64,000 bases of DNA from Rebecca billardiae RCC1528 (lineage: Eukaryota > Haptophyta): contig OZ251242.1 of assembly GCA_965240325.2 (NCBI GenBank), positions 806,001 through 870,000 of the forward strand. The letters run 5' to 3'. The notes under the pieces are model-generated. The model did no database searches. It was not told where the DNA came from and saw only the letters and a list, made by a program, of their open reading frames with translations. The position numbers and the translations under genes were made by a program. The stretch's first letter is position 1. Every line of letters begins with the position of its first letter. Shown one piece after another: positions 47,801-57,284 of the stretch.

Positions 47801-48152
47801 TCGGACGACGACTCGGATGGCACCGGCGGCGGCGGAGGAGCACGCCGCGTGCGCCGCGTCACTCCACGACTGGACTGGCGTCGACGTGAGCGGCCGCGAA
47901 GCGGGTATGCGCGCACACGCGGGCATGGGTGCGCGCGCGCGCACAGTCGATGGGGTCTTCTTCGACGCCCACCAGTGCCGCGCCACCGCGGCGATGCGCG
48001 CATCCCAGCAGACTCCGGATGAAATCACTCTCGGCGTCAACGCGGCGACGGAGGGCAGTAGCCTCCTCCTCTCGACACGCTGCGGGCGGCGCGCGGCGGC
48101 GCCGATGGCAGGCGCGTCCACCAGCGCACTCATGCCCATCGTCGACCTGTGA
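44854..48152 (+). CDS. Cyclic-nucleotide-gated-type cation channel
   Basis: A multi-exon gene. A long disordered N-terminus (with two PLGALG-TGGI-VP motifs) precedes S1 (TARRAWELSVALALV), S2-S3 (HMQIGADVPMSFR, SRAFAVDVLAALPLRL), a weakly charged S4 (LWDLLKLAKL), S5 (LVNLCRMCLVLSFVWLW), the pore (LLWGVSVTSGLGPD), a C-linker and a cyclic-nucleotide-binding domain (PGDVIITQGEEGRALYFINR, DFFGERAMLSECQTAATVQA). The last intron is clear (47363-47490). Between about 46095 and 46317 the frame changes; one workable model is introns 46095-46194 and 46265-46317 (1005 aa), but their donors lack the GTGCG seen elsewhere. The binding domain carries a roughly 90-residue insert and Gln where the nucleotide phosphate-binding Arg is expected, so ligand gating is uncertain. 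Confidence 0.75.
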
Positions 48153-49732
48153 GGCACGAGCAGAGAGTCTGGTATAGACTTGCGCGTTGTCAGCACGGCT
48201 CGCCAAGGGCATGCAGGACCGCTCCAACGCCGCGAGTGAGCCCCGGCAGAATCGGACAGCAGCAGGCCGCGCGCGTCAGGCGGGAGATGTAATTCATCGG
48301 GGCCGCTGAGTCTGACGCCGACGCAGGCCGGCGGCCCCGCGCGACGAGCAGGCCGACATGGCCGCACGCGTGCGGGCACCGCGCTGAATTATTGGCCGTA
48401 GTCGGCGCGTATATCGTCATCAGTTCAGTCGACAGTCGCCGTATAGTACATGCGCATGCATACGTTCGCGCAAAGTCAGTTCCCGGGGCCCACGTACTGC
48501 CCATCACTCATCAGGCGCTGCCGCGCGGGGCTCGCCAACCGGGCCAACCACGTTGCCAGCTGGCGCCGCCAGTCACATGCAGTCGTGCCGCATCGACTGA
48601 TGATTCGACACCATCACACCATCGGCATCGACATCTGTCATCCGGCGGTCTGCACACAGACGCCGCGGACACCGCTGCCGCCGGCTGTATACGTATCTGC
48701 TGAATTAATTATTAGTAGTATTTACGTCATCGCTGCTACTACTACAGTTTATAATTAATTTGTTTTAACGTGCGTAAGGCTCACGGTGGCAGGTTGCCGC
48801 GCCATCCTTCATCGCGGCTTCATCGCACGCTCTCCGAAAAGAGACCTGGAAACTGGTTTTGAACCAATGCCGACGAATCAGGAGACCCGCGTCGTCCGCT
48901 AGGCGCTAGGCCTGTGTCGTTAAATCTGATAGGCGGATAGAATGAGTATATATGATTAATATATATATATATATATATTATCATATATATATAGTATATA
49001 TGAGCCGCACGGACGAATTCAGGCGACGACAGCGGCGACCGTGCTAATAGAGAGAGAGAGAGAGCCGTGAGTGCAGGCGGTACCGTGCGTGCTGCAGACT
49101 GCCGAGGAGTCCGACAAAGCGGTGATCGGCCATCGGGTCGGCTGCGGATCGCGGATTACGTCGGCGCCGGAGTAGACCTTGTCGTGCCCCAGGGAGTCCG
49201 CAACAACTGCCTTGCAGGACTGTGGCGGCCAGGACCAGCTGCCGCGCCGCGACAGCACAGACCCCGCGGCCCCGCCCGCCCGCTGGACAGTGGCCGATTT
49301 CGCGGCCGCACGCCGTCAACAGCTGGCACCTGCCCGCCTCGCCACCATCCGGGTGCATCGCCGAGTGCAGTCGAGAGCAGCCGCGCCGCTGGCCAGGCTG
49401 CCGCCACCTGGCACACTATGTGGCGGGGCTGCCGCTGCGCAGCTGCTCTCGATAGCCGCCCTGGGGCTCGCAGTGCGAGCCTGCTGGCGCCTCGGGGTGG
49501 TTGGCAGCCGCCGCGCACCGTCACCGGTGTGCGGCGAAGCCAGCCCGAGAGCGCGCACCGCGTCCGGCGCCGCCTTCGTCCGGGTTCACATGGCCCTGCG
49601 CGGTCGAGTGCGCGGCGCGCGCGCGGGCCCGCTTCACCCGCGTGCGGCTGCCACGCGTCCCTCGCCGCGATGGCGGCGCCTGCAGCGCTCGGCCCGCCTG
49701 CGAGCGCGCGCGCTCAGGGCTTGGCGTGCTGC
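48153..49732. other. Gene-free interval with TA and GA microsatellites
   Basis: TA runs occur around 48957-49000 and a GA run near 49050-49065. The open frames between 49070 and 49730 exist in both directions, are compositionally ordinary and show no recognisable domain. Confidence 0.45.
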
Positions 49733-50248
49733 TCAGGCGATGTACGAAAGTGAGGGGCACGCGCCGCCATTGCTGATGGCGGCGTGGTCAGCCATCATGA
49801 AGGAGAGCTCCTCGTCGACCTCGTCGTGCGCGGCCCAATTCGTGGTCACGTACCGCGAGTCGGGCGATCGTGCTCGTCTCGCTCCCGGCGCGGCTGCGGT
49901 GGGCGGCGGCGGCGGCGAGCCAAAGGCTGCAGCGCGCTCGCGCACGGCCGCGCGGGCCGCGGTGTCGAAGGAGCCGGGCGCGAGCGCAGCCGGCGGCGCC
50001 GGCGGCTGCGCGGTTGCGTGCGCGGCGTGCACTGGCGCGGCCAGCGCCAGCGCGGCGGGTGGCGCCGCAGCCGCCAAGGCTGGCTGCGGCGGGGGCGCTG
50101 CGGGCTGCGGCGGCCCCATGGGCCGCGCCGCGCGCGCACGTGCTGCGTCGCCGGGCGAGATGCGCATGTTGTGGAGGAGCTGGTTCAGATGCGCCGTCGA
50201 GTGCTCTGCGCCGCTCGCCTGCGCCCGCAACACTTCCACAGACGCCAT
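49733..50248 (-). CDS. Hypothetical Ala/Pro-rich protein
   Basis: A 171-aa frame beginning MASVEVLRAQASG. The first 30 residues could form an amphipathic helix (LNQLLHNMRI). The middle is an Ala/Pro-rich low-complexity stretch. The last 45 residues (SRYVTTNWAAHDEVDEELSF) look like real protein of mixed composition. Open frames on the opposite strand are equally long because the DNA is GC-rich, so coding status is unproven. It could be one exon of a larger gene. No family was recognised. Confidence 0.3.
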   Translation of the reverse strand: MASVEVLRAQASGAEHSTAHLNQLLHNMRISPGDAARARAARPMGPPQPAAPPPQPALAAAAPPAALALAAPVHAAHATAQPPAPPAALAPGSFDTAARAAVRERAAAFGSPPPPPTAAAPGARRARSPDSRYVTTNWAAHDEVDEELSFMMADHAAISNGGACPSLSYIA

Positions 50249-50608
50249 CGCTGCCCGGCGCGCTGTGGATGGAGGTCGTGAGTGGGCGCAACAACTTCAG
50301 TGGTGGCGGCGGATGAGTCGGCTGCTGCAGACCTGCCGCTGCCGCAGCTGCAGGAGGTCTGACCAGGAAAGCCGGGTACTTGACTTGCAGACGAGTCATC
50401 AGCGAGTCAATAGGGCGAACCTCACGACGTCTAAAAAATCATGTGGATCGTCCGCGTCGCCTATCATAGTCGGCGGTCATCGGAAACGACGTCAACGTCT
50501 CAGCTACCGCCCTTGTCTCAGCTCTCCATCCGGACTCCTCACGACTCCAACTTTCCCAGGACGGTCGGCAGGTTTTATTCACGCCGCCATTTCGCGTGAA
50601 GCGATGCG
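50249..50608. other. Short gene-free interval
   Basis: Probable divergent promoter between the hypothetical frame and the sulfotransferase gene. No element was recognised. Confidence 0.4.
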
Positions 50609-52306
50609 ATGGCGGAGGGTACTCGACGGAAAAAAGTGGCGCTCGCGCTGGCATTGCTGGGCGCAGCGGGCGCGCAGGCGGGTCGGCCGATCCTCGCCCA
50701 CCACGCCGGCGAGAGCAGCCGTCCGCAGCCCAACTGCTCCATCGTCATCGACCGGCACAACCACAAGACGGGCGGCACGACGATGCGCAGCATCTTCCTG
50801 CACAACTCGTTCGCGGGCGGGTGTTTGTACTGGGGGTACGGCGTGAACGGCGAGATCTGGGAGCGCTTCATGCGCTATCTCGAGGCCAACCCGCCCAACG
50901 GATCCACGCTCTTCCGCATGTGCATCGAGGCGCATTTTCCGGTCACGTACTTTGAGGCGTCGGTGCCGCGGCTCGCGGCGGTGCGCGAGGCGGCGGCGGC
51001 GCGCGGCTGCGCGGTGACGCTGGTGACGCGCGTGCGCGAGCCGCTTGCCTTCTACCTCTCCTACTTCCGCTGGGCCATCATGGGCCGGCAGCTCGCCGTC
51101 CTCGAGTGCGAGCGCGCACGCGCCCGGGGCACGGATGGCCATCTCTCCGCCAACATGCCCAGGGAGATGGTCTGCGACGCAAAGCCGGCGCCGAGGGGGC
51201 CGAGCGAATGGCGCTGGGGCCGCGACTTTGCGGACTGGGCGAGGCGCACGCCCAACCTGCAGTCGCGCCTCCTCCTCGACGCCGGCGCGTCGCGCTGCGT
51301 CGAGGAGCCCGCCCTCCGCGGCGACTGCCGGCGCAGGCGGCCGTTCGGCGCGGCCGAGCGAGAGCGGCTGTTTGCGATGCTGCGGCAGATGGACGTGGTC
51401 GGCACCACCGAGGCGTTCGACGAGCACGCGCTGCTGGTGCAGCAGCGCACGGGGCTCCCCGACGTGCGCTACGCGCGCGAGCAGCTCAGGTACCGCTACG
51501 TGCCCCCGGGCGACCCGCCGCTGCCACTCGACCATCCACGCCTCTGCGCGAACCGAAGCGCGTGCGCCGAGCTCGTGCGCGCGGTCGCGCCGCATGACCA
51601 CGAGCTGTACGCGCGCTTCGGCGCGGGGTTTGGCGCGCGCGCGGTCGCGGCGCTCGGCGGCGAGGCCGCGGTCGCGCCGCGGCTCGCGCGCCTGCGCGCA
51701 CGCCTCCGCGCGCTCGAGCGCTTCAAGCGCGCGCTGGACGCCGCGGGCGAGGCGAAGAGCAAGGGGCAGCAGGCGAGGATGGACTGGATCGTGGCGCGAG
51801 ACGCGCGCCGGAAGCGCGGCGAGGCCGCGCCGGCCGGCGAGAGGCCGCCGCGCGTGCCTGAAGGGCCGCAGCGCTTCCTGCCGTACACGCGCGCGCGCTT
51901 CTCGCTCCCGCGCGTGTGCCGGCAGACGAAGGACGGCACGCGCTCGCGCGGCGGCACGCCGTGCATGCCCGTGCCGCCCGAGGTGGCGGCGCTCTGGCAG
52001 GACAATCTGCTCAAGAGGCACCCGGCCGACGCCCGGCTGCAGTCGATGCAGGAGTCCACGCCCAGCCTGGGCCAGCTCAGGCCGTACGCCGCCTGGGCGA
52101 GCACGCACCGCGAGCTCGTCGAGGCGGCCGAGATGCCAGTCGTGCCGCCCGCTTGCCCCGAAGCCCAGCTCGCGGCGACGCCGACGAGCGGCGGAGTTGG
52201 AGCCTGGATGACGAGCAGCTGGCATGGGCGGCCCGGGTCGTCTTCCGGTGGGCGCTCGGCGGTGGAGCAGGCGGCAGCGTCGCACCCGGAGCCACGTTGC
52301 CTGTGA
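50609..52306 (+). CDS. Golgi-type sulfotransferase family protein
   Basis: A single exon of 565 aa. A leader helix (VALALALLGAAGAQA) indicates secretory or Golgi location. HNHKTGGTTMRSIF (Lys53) is the 5'-phosphosulfate-binding loop of PAPS-dependent sulfotransferases, and VTLVTRVREPLAFYLSYFRW the 3'-phosphate-binding segment (Arg...Ser). The spacing is that of carbohydrate sulfotransferases such as heparan 2-O or galactosylceramide types. The acceptor is probably a glycan; algal cells sulfate many extracellular polysaccharides. The C-terminal 200 residues are basic, with a regular Arg/Ala/Leu helix, then a Ser/Gly tail with no domain. A glycosyltransferase gene follows on the same strand, compatible with a shared role in glycan modification (inference). 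Confidence 0.8.
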   Translation: MAEGTRRKKVALALALLGAAGAQAGRPILAHHAGESSRPQPNCSIVIDRHNHKTGGTTMRSIFLHNSFAGGCLYWGYGVNGEIWERFMRYLEANPPNGSTLFRMCIEAHFPVTYFEASVPRLAAVREAAAARGCAVTLVTRVREPLAFYLSYFRWAIMGRQLAVLECERARARGTDGHLSANMPREMVCDAKPAPRGPSEWRWGRDFADWARRTPNLQSRLLLDAGASRCVEEPALRGDCRRRRPFGAAERERLFAMLRQMDVVGTTEAFDEHALLVQQRTGLPDVRYAREQLRYRYVPPGDPPLPLDHPRLCANRSACAELVRAVAPHDHELYARFGAGFGARAVAALGGEAAVAPRLARLRARLRALERFKRALDAAGEAKSKGQQARMDWIVARDARRKRGEAAPAGERPPRVPEGPQRFLPYTRARFSLPRVCRQTKDGTRSRGGTPCMPVPPEVAALWQDNLLKRHPADARLQSMQESTPSLGQLRPYAAWASTHRELVEAAEMPVVPPACPEAQLAATPTSGGVGAWMTSSWHGRPGSSSGGRSAVEQAAASHPEPRCL

Positions 52307-52517
52307 TCATGGGCAGCGAGCACCGCGTGCGCGCGGTGCTCACCAGTCTGTGGCGCTGCCCCTATGAATAGGTACGTAGTGTAGTGGATGATGAATGCGA
52401 TCTATGGCGGGCCGTTGTACATACGGGTACAGTTTACTAAGAATAAGAGACGCACACAGCTCAGGCAGGCGAAGCGATAAAGTTTCAAGGGTCAGGCAGG
52501 CGAGATTACCACCAACG

Positions 52518-53843
52518 ATGCCGCCTTGCTCGGCGGAGCCACCACATGCATGGGCCATGAGCGCAGCATGGGCGAGGTCGTCACGATCGCTGGCGCGACT
52601 GGCGCTGCTCTCTTGCTGGTCAGCATCAGCGCTCGCGCAACCGGCGGGAGGAAGGGCGAGGCTCTTCTTCGTCATCGACACCATGGATAGCGCGCAGGGC
52701 CGTGAGCTGCGGGCGGCACTGCGCAGAACGTGGCTCGCGGATGTCATGCGCTTCGGGCACGACTACCGCTTCTTCCTATTCGATGTGCGCAGCGGGCACG
52801 ACTACCGCACGAACCGCACCGACACGAACATCGCTCGGATGGGCGACACGGCCGTCGAGCCGGCGGACATGGTCAGATTACCGCACCGCTTCTGGCGTGA
52901 GCTCAGGCCCGAGCGGGAGATGCAGCTCCTTGTCTTTGCGTTCAGCTGGACACTGTCGTCCCTCAGTGCGGCGTCGCGCTCGGTGGACTTCATCGTCAAG
53001 GCGGATCACGACACGTACGTGTGCGTCGATCACCTCGCGCACGACCTGGAATCGCGCCCGCGCGAGCGCTTTTTCGCCGGGCTGTACTGGAATCTGCCAC
53101 GGCCACTGTGCCGAGCAGACCAGTTTTTTAACGTCTACTCACCCGACGTGCTGCGGCGCGCGCTCGAGCGGCACGAGGTGGACCCGTTCTGGCAGGCGGA
53201 GGGTGGGCACCCAGCGCTCAACTGGGCGAAGAACTGGGGTGAGTACTCGGCCACCCTGTGGGCGCGACACGAGCTCACCGTGGTCAGCGACGTGGTGCGC
53301 ACGGACTCGCAGCTGAGCAACTACACACCCTCGCTCGCGCAGATCCAGGGTCAGTACGGCCGGCACGCGTGCGCGCGGCCTGTCGCTGAGGGGCCTGGGA
53401 GCTGCGCATTCTACTGCGCGTCGCGGCTGCTGCTCCACCTGTTTGCAAAAGGCGTGCACAAGGACCCAAAGGTGCTGCAAGTGCTGCACAGCAACACACA
53501 GGACTTCCACAGCCGGCTCAGGCTGCGGGGCGGCGGTGAGAGCGGGCTGCGCTGGCAGTACCCTCGCGCGCCAGCGGCGGTGAGTGCCCCGTCGTGCCTT
53601 GCCTCGCAACCACAGCCCAGCGACAGCAGAGGAGGAGAGGGCATTCGGACGACCTCACAACGGCGGCCTGGCCTGGCGAGCACAGTGGAGCGCAAGCACG
53701 CGGCCAAGTGCTCCCGTTCTAGATGCGACGGCGGTGGTGGCAGCGCCGCAGCTGCAGCAGCAGCCACGTCAAAGCGCACTGCTGACAGTCACCACAGCGG
53801 CGGACGGATTGTGCGCATGATGCAGGGGCCGCACACGACTTGA
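52518..53843 (+). CDS. GT31-like (beta-1,3-galactosyltransferase type) glycosyltransferase
   Basis: A protein of 441 aa from MPPCSAEPPHAWAM. A later Met (MSAAWARSS) is also possible and places the hydrophobic anchor LARLALLSCWSASALA at the very N-terminus, as in type II Golgi enzymes. The catalytic domain shows ARLFFVIDTMDSAQG and RTWL at the start. The metal-binding DxD-type motif lies in VDFIVKADHDTYVCVDHL, followed by FFAGLYW and the conserved acidic region near FWQAEGGHPALNWAKNWGEY. GT31 enzymes add galactose, GlcNAc or GalNAc to glycans; donor and acceptor cannot be assigned. The last 100 residues are Ser/Gly/Arg-rich and probably disordered. Confidence 0.75.
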   Translation: MPPCSAEPPHAWAMSAAWARSSRSLARLALLSCWSASALAQPAGGRARLFFVIDTMDSAQGRELRAALRRTWLADVMRFGHDYRFFLFDVRSGHDYRTNRTDTNIARMGDTAVEPADMVRLPHRFWRELRPEREMQLLVFAFSWTLSSLSAASRSVDFIVKADHDTYVCVDHLAHDLESRPRERFFAGLYWNLPRPLCRADQFFNVYSPDVLRRALERHEVDPFWQAEGGHPALNWAKNWGEYSATLWARHELTVVSDVVRTDSQLSNYTPSLAQIQGQYGRHACARPVAEGPGSCAFYCASRLLLHLFAKGVHKDPKVLQVLHSNTQDFHSRLRLRGGGESGLRWQYPRAPAAVSAPSCLASQPQPSDSRGGEGIRTTSQRRPGLASTVERKHAAKCSRSRCDGGGGSAAAAAAATSKRTADSHHSGGRIVRMMQGPHTT

Positions 53844-54589
53844 CTCGGACAGTACGGTTTCAGCTCCGGGCAGCTAGGCCGGCTCATTATACACGTACGG
53901 GCCGTCGTCAGCCGTAACGACGGCCCGTCGGCGCGGGCGTCGCCGCGGGCGCGGCGTCGCGAAGCCGACCACACTCACATCGGCGTGGTCGGCGGTGGAC
54001 GCATCAGGCCATCATGTGAGGCCATCGGCATTATCAGGAGGCGGCGCGGTGCCGCCGCGGTGTGAGTGTGACGCCTGACGGTGACGGGTGAATGCGCATG
54101 ATGATATACGGTCTACTGATACTAGAGTCTAGATCAGTAGATGCGGTCCATCAGCATTAGTCGGTCACAATTTCACCGGGCCTGCCGGCGCAGACCACAC
54201 GACGCCTGACAGGCTGACTCAGACTACTAGTACTCGTCGTCACCGGCGCGGGCGGCGGCGCCCGCGCTGGCTGCGCGGGCGCGAGCGCGACTCAGAGACA
54301 GAGAGCAGCCTTGTCCGGAGACCGGACTGCTGAGTTCGTCATCCGATCACGGCGCCGAGCAGGCGCTTCGCCGCTGCTTGCTGACAAGTCACTAGGCAGT
54401 TGAGACAGTTCGTCAGTCGACTCCGCAGTCGTCACTTGCCTGCCGCCTGCTACCAGGTAGCTGAGTACTTCCGGTGTACCCGGCCGGGTGAGTAACTAGT
54501 TACGGCCCCCTTTATGATAGCTTTCATGAGCAAGCTTTGGCCCGTGAGCCGTGACCAAGTGATGACCAACCGCCACTTCGCAGCTCAGC
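53844..54589. other. Gene-free interval
   Basis: No coding frame, RNA gene or repeat array stands out. The stretch 54000-54480 has more balanced composition than the genes on either side. Confidence 0.5.
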
Positions 54590-56529
54590 ATGAAGCAGGC
54601 CGCGCTCACGCGCTGGTTTGGCCGGCCGCAGCAGGTGGCGCCGCCGAGCGAGCCGCAGCCGCCCTCACCCAAGCCCGCGCCATCGGCGCCCACGCCTTCG
54701 CGCCCGACCGAGCCGCGCGCGAGCGCTCCCAGCCCGCCCGCCGCCGACGGCCTGAGCGAGTATGAGAGACAGCGGCTGGCCAACATTGCGGCCAACAACG
54801 CGCTGCTCGCGCGGCTGGGCCTACTCGGGACGACCGGCACGAGCGCGCCGGCACCGCCACCAGCCAAGCGCGTGCGCCGCGCGCGTGACGCGGCGGCCCA
54901 GCCGACGCGCGTGCCAGCCGTCGAGCGCGCGACGCGCTCGCGCGCCCGCCGCGCTGAGGCTGCCGAGACCCCCAACTCTGCGCCGCGCGAAGAGGAGGGC
55001 GCGGAGGCGGAGGTGGCCGGCGAGGAGGCGGTGGCGTACGGCCCCTCCAACGTCGTGCTCTACGCTGCATCGCGCGCCGCACGCGGCGGCGCCGGCGCCT
55101 CCGTGTGCCTCCCGCGCTCCGCGCCGGAGCTCTTCTCAGCGTGTGCGCACCTGCGTGAGTGCCGCTCCGCCGGCCTGGCGCGAGCGTACGCGCTCGATCT
55201 GCGGGACCGGACGGAGGCGGGGTCGGTGCCGCTGCTCGCCGTGGGTGGCGAGAAGGGCGTCGTCGAGCTGTACGGCCCCGCACCCCCAGCCGAGCACGCT
55301 GACGCCGACGCCGACGCAGACGCCGGTGCTCCTGGCACGGCAGCCGTTTTGGAGGAGAATGAGAAGGCGCGCGGGGAGAGTCCGGAGACATGTCCGGGCG
55401 AGTCCGGGGCGGCGGACGCCCTGCTGTCGTTCGAGGCACACCGAGGCTGGGTGGGCGGCGTGCAGCTCCTCGAGCTCAGCGGGGCCACGGGCTGCGAGAT
55501 GGACGACGACGCGTGTGCCCACGCCGACACCGCAGCATTGCCCGCAGCGGGGTGCCTGCTGAGCGGAGCCAACGATGGCTGCCTCTGCCTGTGGGACCTT
55601 CAGCGCTCGGCGGCGCACAGCGGCGCGCCCAGGCTGATGGCGAGAGAGGCGCGCGCGCACGGCGGCAAGGTGCGCGCGCGCGAGTACGCGTGCCGGCCGG
55701 CCCACACTGTGCGCGTCGCGCGCTCCGCCCCTCGCGCGCGTGCGACTGCGCCGCGCCCTCACCTCCGCTCGCCCGCGCTCGCCTGCGCTTGTTCGCTTTT
55801 CTTTATTCATCGTAGGGCGTGTTTGCGCTGCATGCGGCGGGCACGGCCGTGCTGAGCGCGGGCAAGGATGGCGCAGTGGCGCTCAGCCGGATCACGCCGA
55901 CCGGGCTGCGCGTCGAGCGCTCGTGGGCCGAGCTGTGCGGCGGTGGCGTCGTCAAGACGTGCCGCTGGCGGCCGGATGGCGCGCCGACGGTGTTTGCCGC
56001 CGCGGGCCGGCACGGCGCGCTGTTCCTACTCGACGCGCGCGCGCCTGCGGGCGGCAGCTGCGGCGGCGCGGCGCCGACAGTCGCGGAGGCGCACCCGCGC
56101 GACGTGCACTGCGTGCGCTGGCAGCCCGCAGGCGCGAGCCCGGCGCTGCTGCTCAGCGCGGGGTACGACCCAGTGGTCCGTCTCTGGGACACGCGCCGAG
56201 CGGCCGCGCCTGTCGCGGAGCTGAGCGGGCACGTGGCGCCGGGCGTGTTGCGTCAGAAGAAGATCCACCAGCCTGAATTCTGCGCGCCGGGCGGGCGGCT
56301 GGTCGCCGCGTCGGGCGAGGGCGTCGGTGCCATCACGCTCTTCTGCGCGGCCTCGGGCACGGCGCTGGGGCGCAGCGACCTGGGCGCTGAGCCGAGCGCG
56401 ATCGCGGCATCAAGCTGCGGCGACGCCGGCTCGCGCGTCGCTGTCGCGTGCGGCCGGCGCGTGGTGCTGTACCACGCGCGCGCGCCGGCGGTGTCTCCTG
56501 ACGACGAGGCCGTGATGCGGCGCTCGTGA
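54590..56529 (+). CDS. WD40 protein with PIP-box-like N-terminus (WDR76/CMR1-like)
   Basis: Two exons (54590-55669, 55816-56529) encode 597 aa; the intron starts GTGCGCG and, unusually here, ends GTAG. Residues 3-10 (QAALTRWF) fit the PCNA-interacting consensus QxxLxx(F/W/Y)F. The motif LSEYERQRLANIAANNALLA near residues 55-75 resembles the short N-terminal motif of CMR1/WDR76-type proteins. After basic and acidic linkers come WD40 blades: LLSGANDGCLCLWDLQ, VLSAGKDGAVALSRI, FAAAGRHGALFLLD and LLSAGYDPVVRLWDTRR. The last contains a WDxR box, the mark of DDB1-CUL4 substrate receptors. A chromatin or DNA-damage role with PCNA and CUL4 is a reasonable inference, not proven. Confidence 0.75.
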
Positions 56530-56964
56530 GCGGCCACGATGACAACGTGAAGCCGGTCAGTGTGGCTGGCTGTGTGCGCGGCCCGGGTCCGAACGCGATC
56601 GGTCGATCAGAACTACGCCAGAACGCGGCCGACACTCGACAGTCGCACAGCTCAGAGTCAGTCAGATGCCGCGGCCCCGGCCGGGGAGTGGTCTTTGAGT
56701 GATGTGACTTAGACTACTATGTACGCAGGTAGTGTCCAGTGACCGCCGCCGCATCAGTTCCTGGTTGCGACTGATGCCTGATGCCAGTGGTGGGGCTGAC
56801 AAAGTGACAAGACGTGTATTTACACAAACAGACATGCCAGACTGCAAGTGCAACACACACGAGTGTATTTACACAAACAGACATGCCAGACTGCAAGTGC
56901 AACACACACGACTGTATGCCACTCGTGCACACAGTCCCACATCGGTGCGTGTGTTTGTTATCTA
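56530..56964. other. Intergenic region downstream of the WD40 gene and of U2
   Basis: Holds the 3' flank of the U2 gene and a two-unit tandem repeat. No coding sequence was recognised. Confidence 0.5.
56814..56911. repeat. Two-unit 49-bp tandem repeat
   Basis: Two almost identical copies begin gtgtatttacacaaacagac and end with a caacacacac tract. It lies about 50-150 bp beyond the 3' end of the U2 snRNA. Confidence 0.9.
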
Positions 56965-57145
56965 GGGTGAGCGACCTTGGCAGTAGTGCAGCGCACAAGG
57001 TCACTCGATCAAGGGCGGCCAGCAAGCCAGACGCTCTTGCCCTTCTGAAAAATCTATGTGATTGTTGTCTCAAAGAGACGTATTACTAATCACAGTAATA
57101 AGAACAGATACTACACTTGATCATAGCCAAGAGGCCAGAGAAGGT
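56965..57145 (-). ncRNA. U2: U2 spliceosomal snRNA
   Basis: Read on the minus strand it begins ACCTTCTCTGGCCTCTTGGC and then TGATCAAGTGTAGTATCTGT, the near-invariant U2 segment including the GUAGUA branch-point recognition sequence. Stem-loop IIa (TATTACT-GTGATT-AGTAATA) and IIb (GTCTC-TTT-GAGAC) are perfect. An Sm-like site (GATTTTTCAG) follows, then stem III (AGGGC...GCCCT) and stem IV (GAGTGACCTTG...CAAGGTCGCTC). The length of about 181 nt is normal for U2. U2 base-pairs with the intron branch site as part of the spliceosome. The exact 5' and 3' ends are estimated by alignment from memory of the family. The 5' end lies 139 bp from the NOC2 start codon on the other strand. Confidence 0.95.
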
Positions 57146-57284
57146 GCCCGTCCCTGCTGCGCGACGGTGGTGGTCGCTGGCGCGCGCAGCGCGACGATTG
57201 TGGGTTGGGCGCGAATATTTGTCTCGAAGGCGGGCACGCGGCAGCACACGCCCGGTCGCGTGGTCGCCGCGGCAGCCGAGCATC

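Noticed and set aside
48855-48925. Possible minus-strand tRNA (box-B-like GGTTCAAAACC and box-A-like TAGCGCCTAGCGG)
   Set aside because: The T-arm pairs, but neither an anticodon stem nor an acceptor stem can be formed; a covariance-model search would settle it.
49179-50846. A 555-codon plus-strand frame between the channel and sulfotransferase genes
   Set aside because: It runs antisense through the hypothetical minus-strand frame and out of frame into the sulfotransferase gene, with Ala/Arg-rich composition and no domain.
57062-57284. N-terminal extension of NOC2 reading through the U2 gene
   Set aside because: The overlap is antisense to a well-supported snRNA; homology supports a start at 57285 with a spliced join to the DELAALSVDDF segment.
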